A DNA stretch of 64,000 nucleotides, taken from Syntrophomonas sp. (lineage in GTDB: Bacteria > Bacillota > Syntrophomonadia > Syntrophomonadales > Syntrophomonadaceae). Under the pieces are notes generated by a model. That model did no database searches. It was given only the letters and a program-made list of their open reading frames with translations, and was not told the DNA's origin. The stretch covers positions 132,362-196,361 of the forward strand of contig JAENZE010000006.1 of the NCBI GenBank assembly GCA_016841425.1, read 5' to 3'. The translations under genes were made by a program, and so were the position numbers. Below are positions 26,910 to 36,073 of this stretch, in pieces (the stretch's first letter is position 1; each line of letters opens with the position of its first letter).

Positions 26910-27440
26910 ATGGCAATATACGAATTTGAAGGCAATCGCCCTGAGATCAGCGTTTCTGCCTACATCCACCCCACCGCTTCGATCATTGGAAATGTGCTGA
27001 TCGGAGATCAGTGTTTTATCGGACCGGGAGCCGTGATCCGAGCAGATTATGGTAAAGTCTGTTTGGGTTCAGGTTGTGCAATTGAAGATAATTGTATAAT
27101 TCATTCCGAACCTGGCAGCATCGTAATAATGGAAAACGACATTATTGTTGGACATGGAGCTATAGTTCATGGTCCCTGTCTAATTAAGAGCAATGTGATA
27201 ATTGGTATGGGCTCTATCATATCTACGGGCTGTGAGATTGGCTCGTATGGCTTCCTGGCCGCAGGCAGTATTCTTCTGCCGGGACAACATATCCCCGAGA
27301 GAACCATGGCAGCAGGCAACCCGGCTTTACCCAAGAAGCCTCTGGATGAAAAATTATTATATTACAGCGAAAAGGCTCCCGCCTTGTACCGTGAGCTTTC
27401 CGGACGTTATTTAAAAGGTCTGAAACTGATCAGCCCTTAA
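26910..27440 (+). CDS. Gamma-carbonic-anhydrase-like hexapeptide-repeat protein
   Basis: A 176-residue left-handed beta-helix protein of the PaaY/CaiE/gamma-carbonic anhydrase group. Imperfect hexapeptide repeats run from about residue 15 to 140. The metal-site histidines of the family are visible in CIIHSEP and VGHGAIVHG, together with the conserved Arg/Asp in VIRADYG. The start is the ATG at 26910 with GGAGG 8 nt upstream. Enzymatic activity cannot be judged from sequence; many relatives are acyltransferases or inactive. Confidence 0.85.
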   Translation: MAIYEFEGNRPEISVSAYIHPTASIIGNVLIGDQCFIGPGAVIRADYGKVCLGSGCAIEDNCIIHSEPGSIVIMENDIIVGHGAIVHGPCLIKSNVIIGMGSIISTGCEIGSYGFLAAGSILLPGQHIPERTMAAGNPALPKKPLDEKLLYYSEKAPALYRELSGRYLKGLKLISP

Positions 27441-27885
27441 CATATACGGGCTTGGAATATACTTGTATCCCGCGCCATCTGAATTTTATCTTCTCCCCGG
27501 GTTTCGGCATCTCTTCCTGGCAAATAAGCCAGACCAACTGCTCTAGCAGGATATGTATGTATATCTGCTGGTCAGGAAGTTGGCCATCAAGGAAAAACAG
27601 GATGGATTTATGCTTCGATGCTCATCAAACACTAAACTGGAGTAGAAAAATGCTTAAGATCACTATTTAATTTACCCCTGAAAGGGGTATTTTTTCATCC
27701 ATAACTAGAACGATTAGCATAAGCAGAGCATTCTTTTTTGATAATTTATGAAAAATGTTATTATTACTCGAAAATAAAGATTTTTTATGCCTAAACAAAA
27801 AGAAAAATATTGTATCAGGCAGGGAAATATAATCAGAAGGTAGAAATTCTTACTTTGTGATTGTGGGATTAAAGGGGGTATCAAA
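27441..27885. other. Intergenic region, gamma-CA to coaD
   Basis: 445 bp without a supported gene. A minus-strand frame of about 63 codons (27430-27621) reads through plausible-looking sequence but has no start codon with a ribosome site. The only clear element is the terminator at 27674-27695; the rest, up to the coaD ribosome site, is AT-rich. Confidence 0.5.
27674..27695 (+). terminator. Intrinsic terminator
   Basis: ACCCCT-GAA-AGGGGT hairpin followed by ATTTTTTC on the plus strand, about 230 nt after the gamma-carbonic-anhydrase-like gene. Confidence 0.75.
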
Positions 27886-28374
27886 TTGCGTGTTGCAGTT
27901 TACCCGGGCAGCTTCGATCCAATTACCAACGGCCATATAGATGTTCTGGAAAGAAGCAGTAAAATATTCGACCGGATTATTATTGCAGTTGTTCACAATG
28001 TTACTAAAAAGGCCATGTTCACATTGGATGAACGAGTGGACATGATAAGGCAGAGCGCAGCTCATATACCCAATATGGAGATCGGTTGCTTCAGCGGTTT
28101 GCTGGCTAATTACCTAATTGAAAAACAGGCCTGTGCTATTATACGAGGTCTTAGAACGGTTACCGACTTCGAGTATGAAATGCATATGGCGATGATGAAC
28201 CGGGAAATAATACCGGATATTGATACGATTTTCATAACATCTGATAAAGATTATTTGTTTATTAGCTCCAGCGGAGTGAAGGAAGCGGCCATGGTAGGCG
28301 GTAACGTTGAAAGCATGGTACCCCAAGCAGTTAACCTGGCGCTTAAGCAAAAATTCCAGGCCGTCCAGTCTTGA
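27886..28374 (+). CDS. coaD: Phosphopantetheine adenylyltransferase
   Basis: Penultimate step of coenzyme A synthesis: 4'-phosphopantetheine plus ATP gives dephospho-CoA. 162 residues. The nucleotidyltransferase motif GSFDPITNGHIDV (residues 8-20, T/H-x-G-H), RGLRTVTDFEYE and SSSGVKE are diagnostic. TTG start at 27886 with AAGGGGG upstream. Separated from rsmD, its usual partner. A strong hairpin follows. Confidence 0.96.
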   Translation: MRVAVYPGSFDPITNGHIDVLERSSKIFDRIIIAVVHNVTKKAMFTLDERVDMIRQSAAHIPNMEIGCFSGLLANYLIEKQACAIIRGLRTVTDFEYEMHMAMMNREIIPDIDTIFITSDKDYLFISSSGVKEAAMVGGNVESMVPQAVNLALKQKFQAVQS

Positions 28375-28414
28375 TCTGCCATGTGCTATCCACGTACGGG
28401 TAAATATTGAAATT

Positions 28415-28453
28415 ATCAAGGCAGGTATCCTTGTGATTGATACCTGCCTTGAT
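28415..28453 (+). terminator. Hairpin terminator after coaD
   Basis: ATCAAGGCAGGTATC and its exact complement form a 15-bp stem with a 9-nt loop, about 40 nt past the coaD stop. The following T-run is weak. Confidence 0.7.
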
Positions 28454-28497
28454 TTGATAGTCTTAATCCTGAAATATACTTTATATCGTGTGTAAAA

Positions 28498-29250
28498 TCA
28501 AGCATCCTGTTCTAATAATCGGATGGAATCGCTATCGTTACTACCACCGCTGCCACCTGAGGAACTGCCATCTGTTCCTGCATCCGGCACAGTATTCCCA
28601 GAATTATTGCTGTTGCTGCCCGGGGAACTGTTATTCGTTCCTGCATCCGGGATAGTATTGCCGGTGTTATTGCTGTTGCTGCCCGGGGAAACGTTATTCG
28701 TTCCTGCATCCGGAGTAGTATTGCCAGAATTGTTACTGTTGCTGCCCGAGGAATTGCTATTAATTATTACATATGGTACAGAATTTACGCTGTTGCTGAG
28801 GTTGGGACTGCTATCAATTCCTACATCATTAGTCCATCGCCAGTACCAGCGTCCCTGGAACCAGTAGCCATCAACTCCATCTATAGTATCTTCCCGATAA
28901 CCGCCATCTCCCGTATCTAACGATGGATCATAAGTGGGATCCACATATCTGCTGGAAGAAAAATTTCCATTGGTTTTATTGCTGCTTCCACCACCAAAGA
29001 TACTATCAAAAAAGTTACTGATTCTGTTTATCCACTGTTTGATCATATCAAATATAATCTGATTCTTGATATCCTGCAAAATATCGTCCAGCAGACCTCC
29101 AAAGATATAGGCAGCCGAACCGCTGGCTGAAATAGTTACATCAAAGCTGCTGTCTTCACCAGTTTCCCCGGTCGTCCATGCCAATACGCTCATAGGGGTC
29201 AGAAGCAGTATAAGCAAGGCTAATAGAATAGCAATATATTTAGCAGACAT
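28498..29250 (-). CDS. Secreted low-complexity repeat protein
   Basis: A 250-residue exported protein: N-terminal signal peptide (hydrophobic ALLILLLTPMSVLAW), then a region with a predicted amphipathic stretch (DDILQDIKNQIIFDMIKQWI), a YRED...GYWFQGRWYWRWTND block, and a C-terminal tail of three 21-residue repeats (GSNSNNxGNTxPDAGTN). The tail would be flexible and extended. I do not recognise a family. ATG start behind a GGGGGG stretch. A surface or extracellular role is inferred only from the signal peptide. Confidence 0.75.
   Translation of the reverse strand: MSAKYIAILLALLILLLTPMSVLAWTTGETGEDSSFDVTISASGSAAYIFGGLLDDILQDIKNQIIFDMIKQWINRISNFFDSIFGGGSSNKTNGNFSSSRYVDPTYDPSLDTGDGGYREDTIDGVDGYWFQGRWYWRWTNDVGIDSSPNLSNSVNSVPYVIINSNSSGSNSNNSGNTTPDAGTNNVSPGSNSNNTGNTIPDAGTNNSSPGSNSNNSGNTVPDAGTDGSSSGGSGGSNDSDSIRLLEQDA
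28570..28758. repeat. Three 63-bp tandem repeats in coding sequence
   Basis: Three near-identical 63-bp units, each encoding a 21-residue Ser/Asn/Gly/Pro-rich repeat at the C-terminus of the secreted protein. DNA identity is high between units, so copy number may vary. Confidence 0.85.
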
Positions 29251-29436
29251 AATTCCCCCCTATGCAAAAATCCATAATCATCACCTTCAAGAAAATTATA
29301 ACATAAGCTTTTCTACGTTATAATATATACATTCTTAAAAAAAAGGTTTAGTTCATTTTATGGCCAGGAAAAGTTTATGATCTAAATTTTATATGATCAC
29401 TGAATATAAAAATTGGATGCCAAGGAGTGTAGAAAC

Positions 29437-29952
29437 ATGTTCCTCTTTGCGGATAATGCAATTTTAGATGCTTCTCAACTAAAAGATATGGTAAAGGCGA
29501 GAGCTCTCATCAGCAAACTGTTGTGTGCCCATTATCTGGAGATACATAATCCTTTTGCCATTCACATCTATGATAAGGGTATTAGACCTTACTGCCCTGG
29601 AGTAAATAAGAATGATGTTGAAGACTCTACCTTGAACAGCTGGTTTATTCACAGGTTGACAGCAGATATATATCGATTGAGTATAGCATCAAAAGAGCAG
29701 TTTGAAAGATATTTGGACCTGATTGATCGCAAATCCTCCCAGGCGCTTTTAGAGCTGGGAAGTATTGCAGTTAAATACGACCTGTACCCGACTGATTATA
29801 ATGAAAACGGGTCAAAAATTATTGCTGATCCTGCTGAAAGAGAGCATTTTGAAAAATGTTTCTTAAATGAAGCAGTCTTAAATTCAGCCTTTGAAGTGCT
29901 GGCTTATATCTATTTTAGAATTCATGGACAACTGTATGCAGTAAAGACCTAG
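29437..29952 (+). CDS. Hypothetical protein upstream of Ku
   Basis: 171 residues from the ATG at 29437, which has AAGGAG 9 nt upstream. Mostly helical, charged, no signal peptide or membrane segment. Readable features: LKDMVKARALISKLLCAHYLE, RPYCPGVNK, WFIHRLTADIYRLS, and a final ILAYIYFRI-like helix (VLAYIYFRIHGQ). I do not recognise the family. The Ku gene starts about 210 nt later on the same strand, but the gap holds a minus-strand fragment, so joint transcription is uncertain. Confidence 0.65.
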   Translation: MFLFADNAILDASQLKDMVKARALISKLLCAHYLEIHNPFAIHIYDKGIRPYCPGVNKNDVEDSTLNSWFIHRLTADIYRLSIASKEQFERYLDLIDRKSSQALLELGSIAVKYDLYPTDYNENGSKIIADPAEREHFEKCFLNEAVLNSAFEVLAYIYFRIHGQLYAVKT

Positions 29953-30000
29953 AGGCAGCCAAAGAGCTTAATTTCACAGTACTTGATTATATGGCTGTGG

Positions 30001-30120
30001 CTACACTCCCCAGAGCTTAACAACTTTTGCATGTCCAGCCTCTTCCAGGCGCACTTCTTTATTAGCCACAACAATCTTGGGTTTGGGCTCAGAAACCTTC
30101 AGGAATAAAAGATTGCTCAA
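30001..30120 (-). pseudogene. Possible short gene fragment
   Basis: On the minus strand a 39-codon open stretch ends in TAG and reads EPKPKIVVANKEVRLEEAGH then AKVVKLWGV, which looks protein-like, but it has only a TTG start with no ribosome site. It may be the 3' remnant of a lost gene between the hypothetical gene and Ku; chance is not excluded. Confidence 0.2.
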
Positions 30121-30161
30121 TCAGAAAAGCTAAAAATAAAAGTTTTGAGAGGAAGATTATT

Positions 30162-30989
30162 TTGAAGACTCTTTGGAAGGGCGCGGTCAGCTTTGGCCTG
30201 GTCAACATCCCGGTAAAAATGTATGTTGCCACTGAGCGAAAGGATTTAAAATTTAACTATCTGCATAAAGATTGTATGTCCCCGGTTAAATACCGAAAAT
30301 ACTGTCCTAACTGTGAGCGGGAACTATCCAGTGAAGAGATAGTAAAGGGCTATGAGTACCAGAAAGACCAGTATGTAATAATAAACGATGAGGATATGGA
30401 ACGAATACCCCTGGAAAATACTAAAACTATAGACATACTCGATTTCGTCGATCTAACTCAGCTGGATCCCATTTATTTTGATAAAACTTATTATCTGGAA
30501 GCTTCCCAGGGGGGTGAAAAAGCCTACACCCTATTGATACAAGCCATGGAACAAACCGGTAAAGTAGCGGTAGCAAAGGTATTGATACGTACCAAGCAGA
30601 CCCTGGCCGCCCTGCGGATTAAAGAAAAGGTGCTGGTAATGGAAACTATCTTTTACCCCGATGAAATCCGCTCCCCGGCATCGCTTAATCCGGGAATTGA
30701 TGCAGTCAAGCTTCATGATAATGAGATTAAAATGGCTGTTAACCTGATTCAAAACCTGTCTACCGATTTTGATCCCTCCAAATATCAAGATGAGTACCGT
30801 CAGGCTTTGTGGGAAATGATTGAAGCTAAAGTTGCCGGCAAGGAGATTGTATCATCGCCAGTATCGGATGTAAAGGGAAATGTAGTAGATCTTATGGAAG
30901 CTTTAAAGGCGAGTGTGGAGCTCTCAGAGAGCAAAAGAAAATCCAGCGGAGATAAAAAGCCGGGCCGTCGCAAAAAAACCGGTACCTAA
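30162..30989 (+). CDS. ku: Non-homologous end joining protein Ku
   Basis: Homodimeric ring protein that binds DNA ends and recruits LigD. 275 residues, typical for bacterial Ku: it starts MKTLWKGAVSFGLVNIPVKMY, with CMSPVKYRKYCPNCERE, YEYQKDQYVII and the bridge region (EASQGGEKAYTLL). The C-terminal tail is lysine-rich (KRKSSGDKKPGRRKK), the extension that binds DNA in spore formers. TTG start at 30162. First gene of a three-gene NHEJ cluster. Confidence 0.95.
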   Translation: MKTLWKGAVSFGLVNIPVKMYVATERKDLKFNYLHKDCMSPVKYRKYCPNCERELSSEEIVKGYEYQKDQYVIINDEDMERIPLENTKTIDILDFVDLTQLDPIYFDKTYYLEASQGGEKAYTLLIQAMEQTGKVAVAKVLIRTKQTLAALRIKEKVLVMETIFYPDEIRSPASLNPGIDAVKLHDNEIKMAVNLIQNLSTDFDPSKYQDEYRQALWEMIEAKVAGKEIVSSPVSDVKGNVVDLMEALKASVELSESKRKSSGDKKPGRRKKTGT

Positions 30990-30999
30990 ACAGAAATAA

Positions 31000-31932
31000 A
31001 TGTATAGCATACTGAAGCCAATGGAACCAATTTCACATAGTGACATTCCAATAAGCAGTGAGTATTTGTACCAGGTCAAATGGGATGGAGTGCGGATGCT
31101 GTCCTACATTGAAGATAATAAGGTGCGTTTGATCAACAAACGTCTGAATCCCAGAACCATCCAATATCCGGAACTACAACTTCTTCCGCAGCTTTTATCC
31201 GGTCATAACGCCGTTCTAGATGGAGAAATAATAGTATTAAAGGATGGCCGACCTAGTTTTCCGTCCGTAATACGCCGGGATCAGTGCTCTTCCAGCAAGT
31301 CTATTTCGTATTGGAGCCAGTATTTACCCATCACCTATATGCTATTCGACATAGTGTTCCTGGATGATCTCAATCTTACCGCGCTGCCGTTTTCAGAAAG
31401 ATACGACCTTCTGACGCAAATCCTTGATTTCAGTTCGCCTCATCTGCACCTGGTAGAAAATTTCAGTGAGGGAAGGAGCCTCTTCGAAGCAGTAAAAACC
31501 AATGAAATGGAAGGAATAGTTGCAAAAAGAAAATCCAGCCTGTACCTCCCGGGCAAACATCATCGAGAGTGGCTAAAAATCAAATATCGACGCAGTTTAA
31601 ACTGTGTCATTGCCGGTTATACTATGCGGAGTAATCAGGTAAATTCTTTATTGCTGGGTCTTTTCCAGGATGAGCAGTTGATTTACGTGGGCAGAGCCGG
31701 CAGCGGCCTTAGTGAATCGGATAGACAAATCTTATCCAAGCGGCTGCCCTCCCTGGCTGTACCCGAGTCAATGTTTGTCCGTTCTTCATCGGTTGGCATA
31801 CCGACCGCCATATTTACCAGACCTTTATTAACGGTTCGGGTGGAATTTGCCGAGTGGACCGAGCATATGCAGCTCAGATCTCCTGTTATCAAGGAATTCC
31901 TAACTATCAATCCTCAACAATGTACGATATGA
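31000..31932 (+). CDS. ligD: ATP-dependent DNA ligase, LigD ligase-domain protein
   Basis: 310-residue stand-alone ligase. The adenylation lysine is K27 in the motif KWDGVR; further nucleotidyltransferase motifs are DGEIIVL, MLFDIVFLD, EGIVAKR and WLKIKYRR, followed by an OB-fold (VIAGYTMRSNQ to TVRVEFAEW). No polymerase or phosphoesterase domain is fused. It begins 10 nt after ku, so co-translated, and 46 nt before the polymerase gene. It seals ends held by Ku. Confidence 0.93.
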   Translation: MYSILKPMEPISHSDIPISSEYLYQVKWDGVRMLSYIEDNKVRLINKRLNPRTIQYPELQLLPQLLSGHNAVLDGEIIVLKDGRPSFPSVIRRDQCSSSKSISYWSQYLPITYMLFDIVFLDDLNLTALPFSERYDLLTQILDFSSPHLHLVENFSEGRSLFEAVKTNEMEGIVAKRKSSLYLPGKHHREWLKIKYRRSLNCVIAGYTMRSNQVNSLLLGLFQDEQLIYVGRAGSGLSESDRQILSKRLPSLAVPESMFVRSSSVGIPTAIFTRPLLTVRVEFAEWTEHMQLRSPVIKEFLTINPQQCTI

Positions 31933-31978
31933 ATAGCTGTACTGCTTACTAGAATAAAACAGAGGAGATGGAAGCAGA

Positions 31979-32899
31979 ATGCAAAAAATGGATATAACGG
32001 TTGATAACCACAGTTTCTCAATTTCCAAGCTGGATAAAATATTCTGGCCAGAAGATAAATATACTAAAGGTGATCTTATCAAATATTATATAGAAATTTC
32101 TCCATATATAATAAAATACCTTCACAACCGCCCGGTAGTATTCACCCGTTATCCTGATGGCATTAAGGGGAAACATTTCTATCAGAAGAACGCTCCCGCC
32201 TATCTCCCCTCCTGGATAGAAACCTTCTCCCAGTATTCTAAAGATTCCGGACGTAATATTGAATATATTCTAGTAAAAGAAGCTGCTGTACTGGCCTGGC
32301 TGGCCAACCAGGCCTGTATCGAGATGCATCCCTGGTTATCCAGCATAGGCTCTCTTGACTATCCTGACTTCGCAGTCATCGATCTAGACCCATCACCCGG
32401 TAATTCTTTCCAGGAAGTTATAGATATGGCCCTGCTGGTGAAAAATGTATTCCAAGAACTGGGCTTGAGATCTTACCCCAAAACGTCGGGTTCCGAAGGA
32501 CTACATATCTACCTGCCGCTGAAAAACCACTATACTTACAGCCAGGTGCGGGAGTTCGCCCGGGGGGTGGCTGCTCTTGTTGCCGAGATCAGACCAGATA
32601 TAAGCACCATTGAGAGGACGGTCAGTAAAAGAGGTCCTAAAATTTACATCGACTATCTGCAAAATGTGAAAGGGCAAACCCTGTGTTCGGCCTACAGCGT
32701 ACGCCCGCGTAAAGGCGCCCCGGTATCTGCTCCATTGACCTGGGAAGAGGTAGCCCTGGTTTCTCCTACTGATTTCTGCATAAAAAATATGCTCCCCCGC
32801 GTAAAACAAGCCGGGGATCTTTTTTCTCCAGTACTGGAGGATAAACAGGCTCTGGAGCATGCCTGCCAGAAGCTGGGCCTGCCGCAGCTGACTCAATAA
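31979..32899 (+). CDS. LigD polymerase-domain protein (primase-polymerase)
   Basis: 306-residue archaeo-eukaryotic-primase-type polymerase that fills or adds ribo- and deoxynucleotides at breaks during NHEJ. It shows RPVVFTRYPDGIKGKHFYQK, CIEMHPW, the catalytic D135-x-D137 in VIDLDPSP, and KTSGSEGLHIYLPL. A stand-alone form of the LigD polymerase domain. ATG start with GAGGAG upstream. It ends 16 nt from the convergent pdxT. Confidence 0.93.
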   Translation: MQKMDITVDNHSFSISKLDKIFWPEDKYTKGDLIKYYIEISPYIIKYLHNRPVVFTRYPDGIKGKHFYQKNAPAYLPSWIETFSQYSKDSGRNIEYILVKEAAVLAWLANQACIEMHPWLSSIGSLDYPDFAVIDLDPSPGNSFQEVIDMALLVKNVFQELGLRSYPKTSGSEGLHIYLPLKNHYTYSQVREFARGVAALVAEIRPDISTIERTVSKRGPKIYIDYLQNVKGQTLCSAYSVRPRKGAPVSAPLTWEEVALVSPTDFCIKNMLPRVKQAGDLFSPVLEDKQALEHACQKLGLPQLTQ

Positions 32900-32915
32900 G
32901 TTTGGTGCCTATGGT

Positions 32916-33485
32916 CTAACTAATTTTCTTGATGAAGTATTTATGAAAGCTCAAGTCCTCGGTAAGTTCAGGATGAAAGGAGGTAGCCAGTATGTTGTCC
33001 TGTTCAACAGCAACGATGTTTCCATCCAGTATCAACAGTATTTCTGCTTCCGGACCACACTTTTCAATGTAGGGAGCCCGGATAAAGGTCAGGGGAATAT
33101 CATGCTCAGCAAGTTTATGTATAACGGCCGAGCTTTGAAAGCTGTCTAATTGGCTCCCGTATGCGTTACGCCGAACTGAAACATCTAAAACATCCAGGTA
33201 TACCTCATCTTGACCTACTATATCTTTAGCCAGCAGGATCATACCGGCACAAGTTCCCCACACTGGCAGACCAGACTGGATCAAATCTCTGAGGGGCTCT
33301 ATTATTCGGTATTCCCTAAGCATTTTGCCTATAGTGGTGCTTTCTCCCCCGGGCAAGATGAGACCATCAATCTCCGAAAGCTGCTCGGCTTTTCTAACCT
33401 CAACAACCTGTACTCCCTCAATCTTCTGCAGACATTGTATATGTTCAATAACTGACCCCTGCAGAGCCAGAACACCTATTTTCAT
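32916..33485 (-). CDS. pdxT: Pyridoxal 5'-phosphate synthase glutaminase subunit PdxT
   Basis: Hydrolyses glutamine and channels ammonia to PdxS. 189 residues from the ATG at 33485, 4 nt after the pdxS stop; an upstream frame extension overlaps pdxS and is not needed. Catalytic triad C79 (VWGTCAGM), H171 and E173 (SFHPE), and GGESTTIGKML are present. The ribosome site is weak, so translation is probably coupled to pdxS. Confidence 0.95.
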   Translation of the reverse strand: MKIGVLALQGSVIEHIQCLQKIEGVQVVEVRKAEQLSEIDGLILPGGESTTIGKMLREYRIIEPLRDLIQSGLPVWGTCAGMILLAKDIVGQDEVYLDVLDVSVRRNAYGSQLDSFQSSAVIHKLAEHDIPLTFIRAPYIEKCGPEAEILLILDGNIVAVEQDNILATSFHPELTEDLSFHKYFIKKIS

Positions 33486-33489
33486 TAGT

Positions 33490-34359
33490 TTACCAGCCCC
33501 GTTTTGCATATTGATCTTCCAGCTTATCAATTTCTATTCCTACCATGGCTTCTCCCAGGCCTTCCGATACTTCCATGATAATATTAGGATCATTGTAGTG
33601 GGTGGTAGCTTTGACTATAGCTCGTGCCCGCTGGGCCGGATCACCAGACTTGAAGATACCAGATCCGACAAATATACCATCACAGCCCAGCTGCATCATC
33701 AAGGCTGCGTCTGCCGGAGTAGCTATCCCTCCTGCGGCGAAATTAACTACCGGCAGTTTTTTATGTTCAGCGATATATTCCAATAAGTCAACCGGGGCTC
33801 CGATTTCCTTGGCAAAAGTCATCCGTTCCTCTGCAGGCAGGAGCTGTACCTGACGCATCTCAGACATTATTGAACGCATATGCCTTACGGCTTCTACTAC
33901 ATTACCGGTACCGGCCTCGCCTTTCGTTCTGATCATGGCAGCCCCTTCGCCTATTCTCCGCAGAGCTTCTCCCAGATTCCTGGCTCCACACACAAAAGGA
34001 ATATCAAAGCTCCTTTTATCAATATGAAACATCTCATCTGCCGGGGTCAATACTTCACTTTCATCAATATAGTCAATACCAATGGCCTGTAATATCTGAG
34101 CTTCCACAAAGTGCCCGATTCTAACCTTGGCCATAACCGGGATGGTAACTGCCTTCTTTATTTCTTTTATCATAAGGGGATCTGACATGCGGGCTACCCC
34201 GCCCTGTTTTCGTATATCAGCCGGTACTCTCTCCAGAGCCATAACGGCTACGGCTCCTGCCTCTTCGGCAATGAGTGCCTGCTCTACATTGGTAACATCC
34301 ATTATAACCCCACCCTTAAGCATTTGGGCCAGGTTTTTATTAAGGGTATATCGATCCAT
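33490..34359 (-). CDS. pdxS: Pyridoxal 5'-phosphate synthase subunit PdxS
   Basis: Makes PLP from ribose 5-phosphate, glyceraldehyde 3-phosphate and ammonia. 289 residues. The Schiff-base lysine of the family falls at K78 in [10 protein letters not shown], and [39 protein letters not shown] and [16 protein letters not shown] are conserved. ATG start with AAAGGAGG upstream. Forms pdxST, transcribed away from the pdxR-type regulator. Confidence 0.97.
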   Translation of the reverse strand: MDRYTLNKNLAQMLKGGVIMDVTNVEQALIAEEAGAVAVMALERVPADIRKQGGVARMSDPLMIKEIKKAVTIPVMAKVRIGHFVEAQILQAIGIDYIDESEVLTPADEMFHIDKRSFDIPFVCGARNLGEALRRIGEGAAMIRTKGEAGTGNVVEAVRHMRSIMSEMRQVQLLPAEERMTFAKEIGAPVDLLEYIAEHKKLPVVNFAAGGIATPADAALMMQLGCDGIFVGSGIFKSGDPAQRARAIVKATTHYNDPNIIMEVSEGLGEAMVGIEIDKLEDQYAKRGW

Positions 34360-34397
34360 TTTCTTGTGTCCTCCTTTAATTTAATATTACTATACGA

Positions 34398-34424
34398 TAC
34401 AATTATCAGTGTACCGTTACAATT
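34398..34424. promoter_or_regulatory. Direct repeats in the pdxS/pdxR intergenic region
   Basis: TACAATT occurs at 34398-34404 and 34418-34424, exactly 20 bp apart (two helical turns), between the divergent genes. MocR/PdxR regulators bind direct repeats on one helix face, so this is a plausible operator. Confidence 0.4.
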
Positions 34425-34501
34425 TACTCAACATGCTAAACCGATAAACATTAGTATCACATACAGACCATGTGCTGTCAATAAGTTAAGGAGCCAGATT
34501 A

Positions 34502-35998
34502 ATGGAGATTTTTGTATCGATACAATTAAATAAACGAAGCAGCCTTCCTCTTTATCAGCAGCTCGCTCAACAAATTAAAAACCTCATATTCGAAAGTCAG
34601 CTAAAACCAGACGAAAAACTTCCCCCCATACGGAAACTAGCCGCAAGACTGGGGGTAAATAACGTAACCGTTGTTAATGCTTATCGTCAGCTCGAGCAGG
34701 ACGGCCTGCTCTATTCAAAGGTAGGCAGCGGCACATATGTAAAACCCTATCCCCCTTCCCGGGGAGCAAATGCATTAACCGTTACCCCGCCCTTCTCCGG
34801 ACTGGAGTATAGTATTCCAGGGTTAAACATCATGGATCAAGGCCAGCTGCATATACCATCGGGGTCCTATAATTTTGCCAGCGCCATTCCCACTCCGGAA
34901 CTTTTTCCAGTGGCAGACTTTAAACAAATATTAAATGAGGTACTGGATAGAGATGGGGGCAGTGCTTTCGCCTATCAGGAAGGCCAGGGATATTTTCCTC
35001 TGCGGGAAAGTCTTTCCAGGTACCTGAAGGATAATGGAATTGGTGCTGATGAAAGCAGTATCCAGGTTATATCAGGAGCCCAGCAGGGTATCGATATTAT
35101 TGCTAAGTCCTTACTAAAACCAGGAGATTTTGTTATTACCGAAAATCCTACTTATACCGGAGCCATCGCTGCTTTCAAATCCAGAGGGGCTCGCATTGTA
35201 CCTGCAGTCTTAAAGGAAGATGGTATTTCAATCGAGTATTTACAGGATGTTATAGAAAAATATAGACCCCGGCTGATGTATATTATACCTAACTTTCAAA
35301 CTCCAACCGGTATATGTTACAGTGAAGAAAAGAAGAAAGCTCTGCTGAAATTATGTCAGGCCTATAACATTATTATTATCGAAGATGATTCATTCACGGA
35401 TTTATCTTATTATACCCAACGCTTGCCCATTAAAATAATGGCCGGAGCTGATAAGGTAATATTTATAAAAAGCTTTTCCAAAATACTTATGCCTGGCTTG
35501 AGACTGGCATTCTTGCTGGCTCCAAACAATGTCATTCCTGGCCTGCTCAAAGCCAAGCATTCTTCAGATATATCCACTCCTGGCTTGATACAGCGCGCAT
35601 TTGACCTTTATTTGAGAAAGGGTCTATGGGAAAAACACCTGGAGTATATGAAGGAAAAATACCAGCAGAGATACCATGTTATGCTAGAAGCAATGACAAA
35701 TTATCTGCCTCCAGAGATTACTTACAGTAAATCCGGCGGGGGTCTAAGTTTCTGGCTAAAACTGCCTGCTGGCGGTTCATCCAATCATTTTTATACCCGC
35801 TGTCTGGAAAAGAAGGTTATCATCAGCCCAGGCAGCCTCTTTTCAGCTTCTGATGAGCGGGATAGCGAATATTTCCGACTCAGTTTTGCCGGGCTGTACC
35901 CAGATGAAATAGTAAAAGGAATACAGGCACTTAGCGAAGCTTACGAGTACAGACAAAACCAACTTCTTGCCAGGAACAGCTATTCCCCCTTGCTATAA
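34502..35998 (+). CDS. pdxR: MocR-family transcriptional regulator, PdxR-like
   Basis: 498 residues: a GntR winged helix (about 10-80, with PPIRKLAARLGVNNVTVVNA) joined to a class I aminotransferase-like domain with the PLP lysine at K327 (FIKSFSKIL) and IIPNFQTPTG. In such regulators PLP binding senses vitamin B6. Its divergence from pdxST strongly suggests control of PLP synthesis. ATG start with AAGGAG upstream. Confidence 0.9.
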   Translation: MEIFVSIQLNKRSSLPLYQQLAQQIKNLIFESQLKPDEKLPPIRKLAARLGVNNVTVVNAYRQLEQDGLLYSKVGSGTYVKPYPPSRGANALTVTPPFSGLEYSIPGLNIMDQGQLHIPSGSYNFASAIPTPELFPVADFKQILNEVLDRDGGSAFAYQEGQGYFPLRESLSRYLKDNGIGADESSIQVISGAQQGIDIIAKSLLKPGDFVITENPTYTGAIAAFKSRGARIVPAVLKEDGISIEYLQDVIEKYRPRLMYIIPNFQTPTGICYSEEKKKALLKLCQAYNIIIIEDDSFTDLSYYTQRLPIKIMAGADKVIFIKSFSKILMPGLRLAFLLAPNNVIPGLLKAKHSSDISTPGLIQRAFDLYLRKGLWEKHLEYMKEKYQQRYHVMLEAMTNYLPPEITYSKSGGGLSFWLKLPAGGSSNHFYTRCLEKKVIISPGSLFSASDERDSEYFRLSFAGLYPDEIVKGIQALSEAYEYRQNQLLARNSYSPLL

Positions 35999-36073
35999 GA
36001 TGACAATGGTGGTCCCACTGTCATCTTGGGTATAATATATGATAGGCCATATCAAATTAAGGAGTGAAGTGCA

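Noticed and set aside
27430-27621. Minus-strand 63-codon frame after the gamma-carbonic-anhydrase-like gene
   Set aside because: No start codon with a ribosome site, and it overlaps the end of the upstream gene; possibly a remnant but not supportable.
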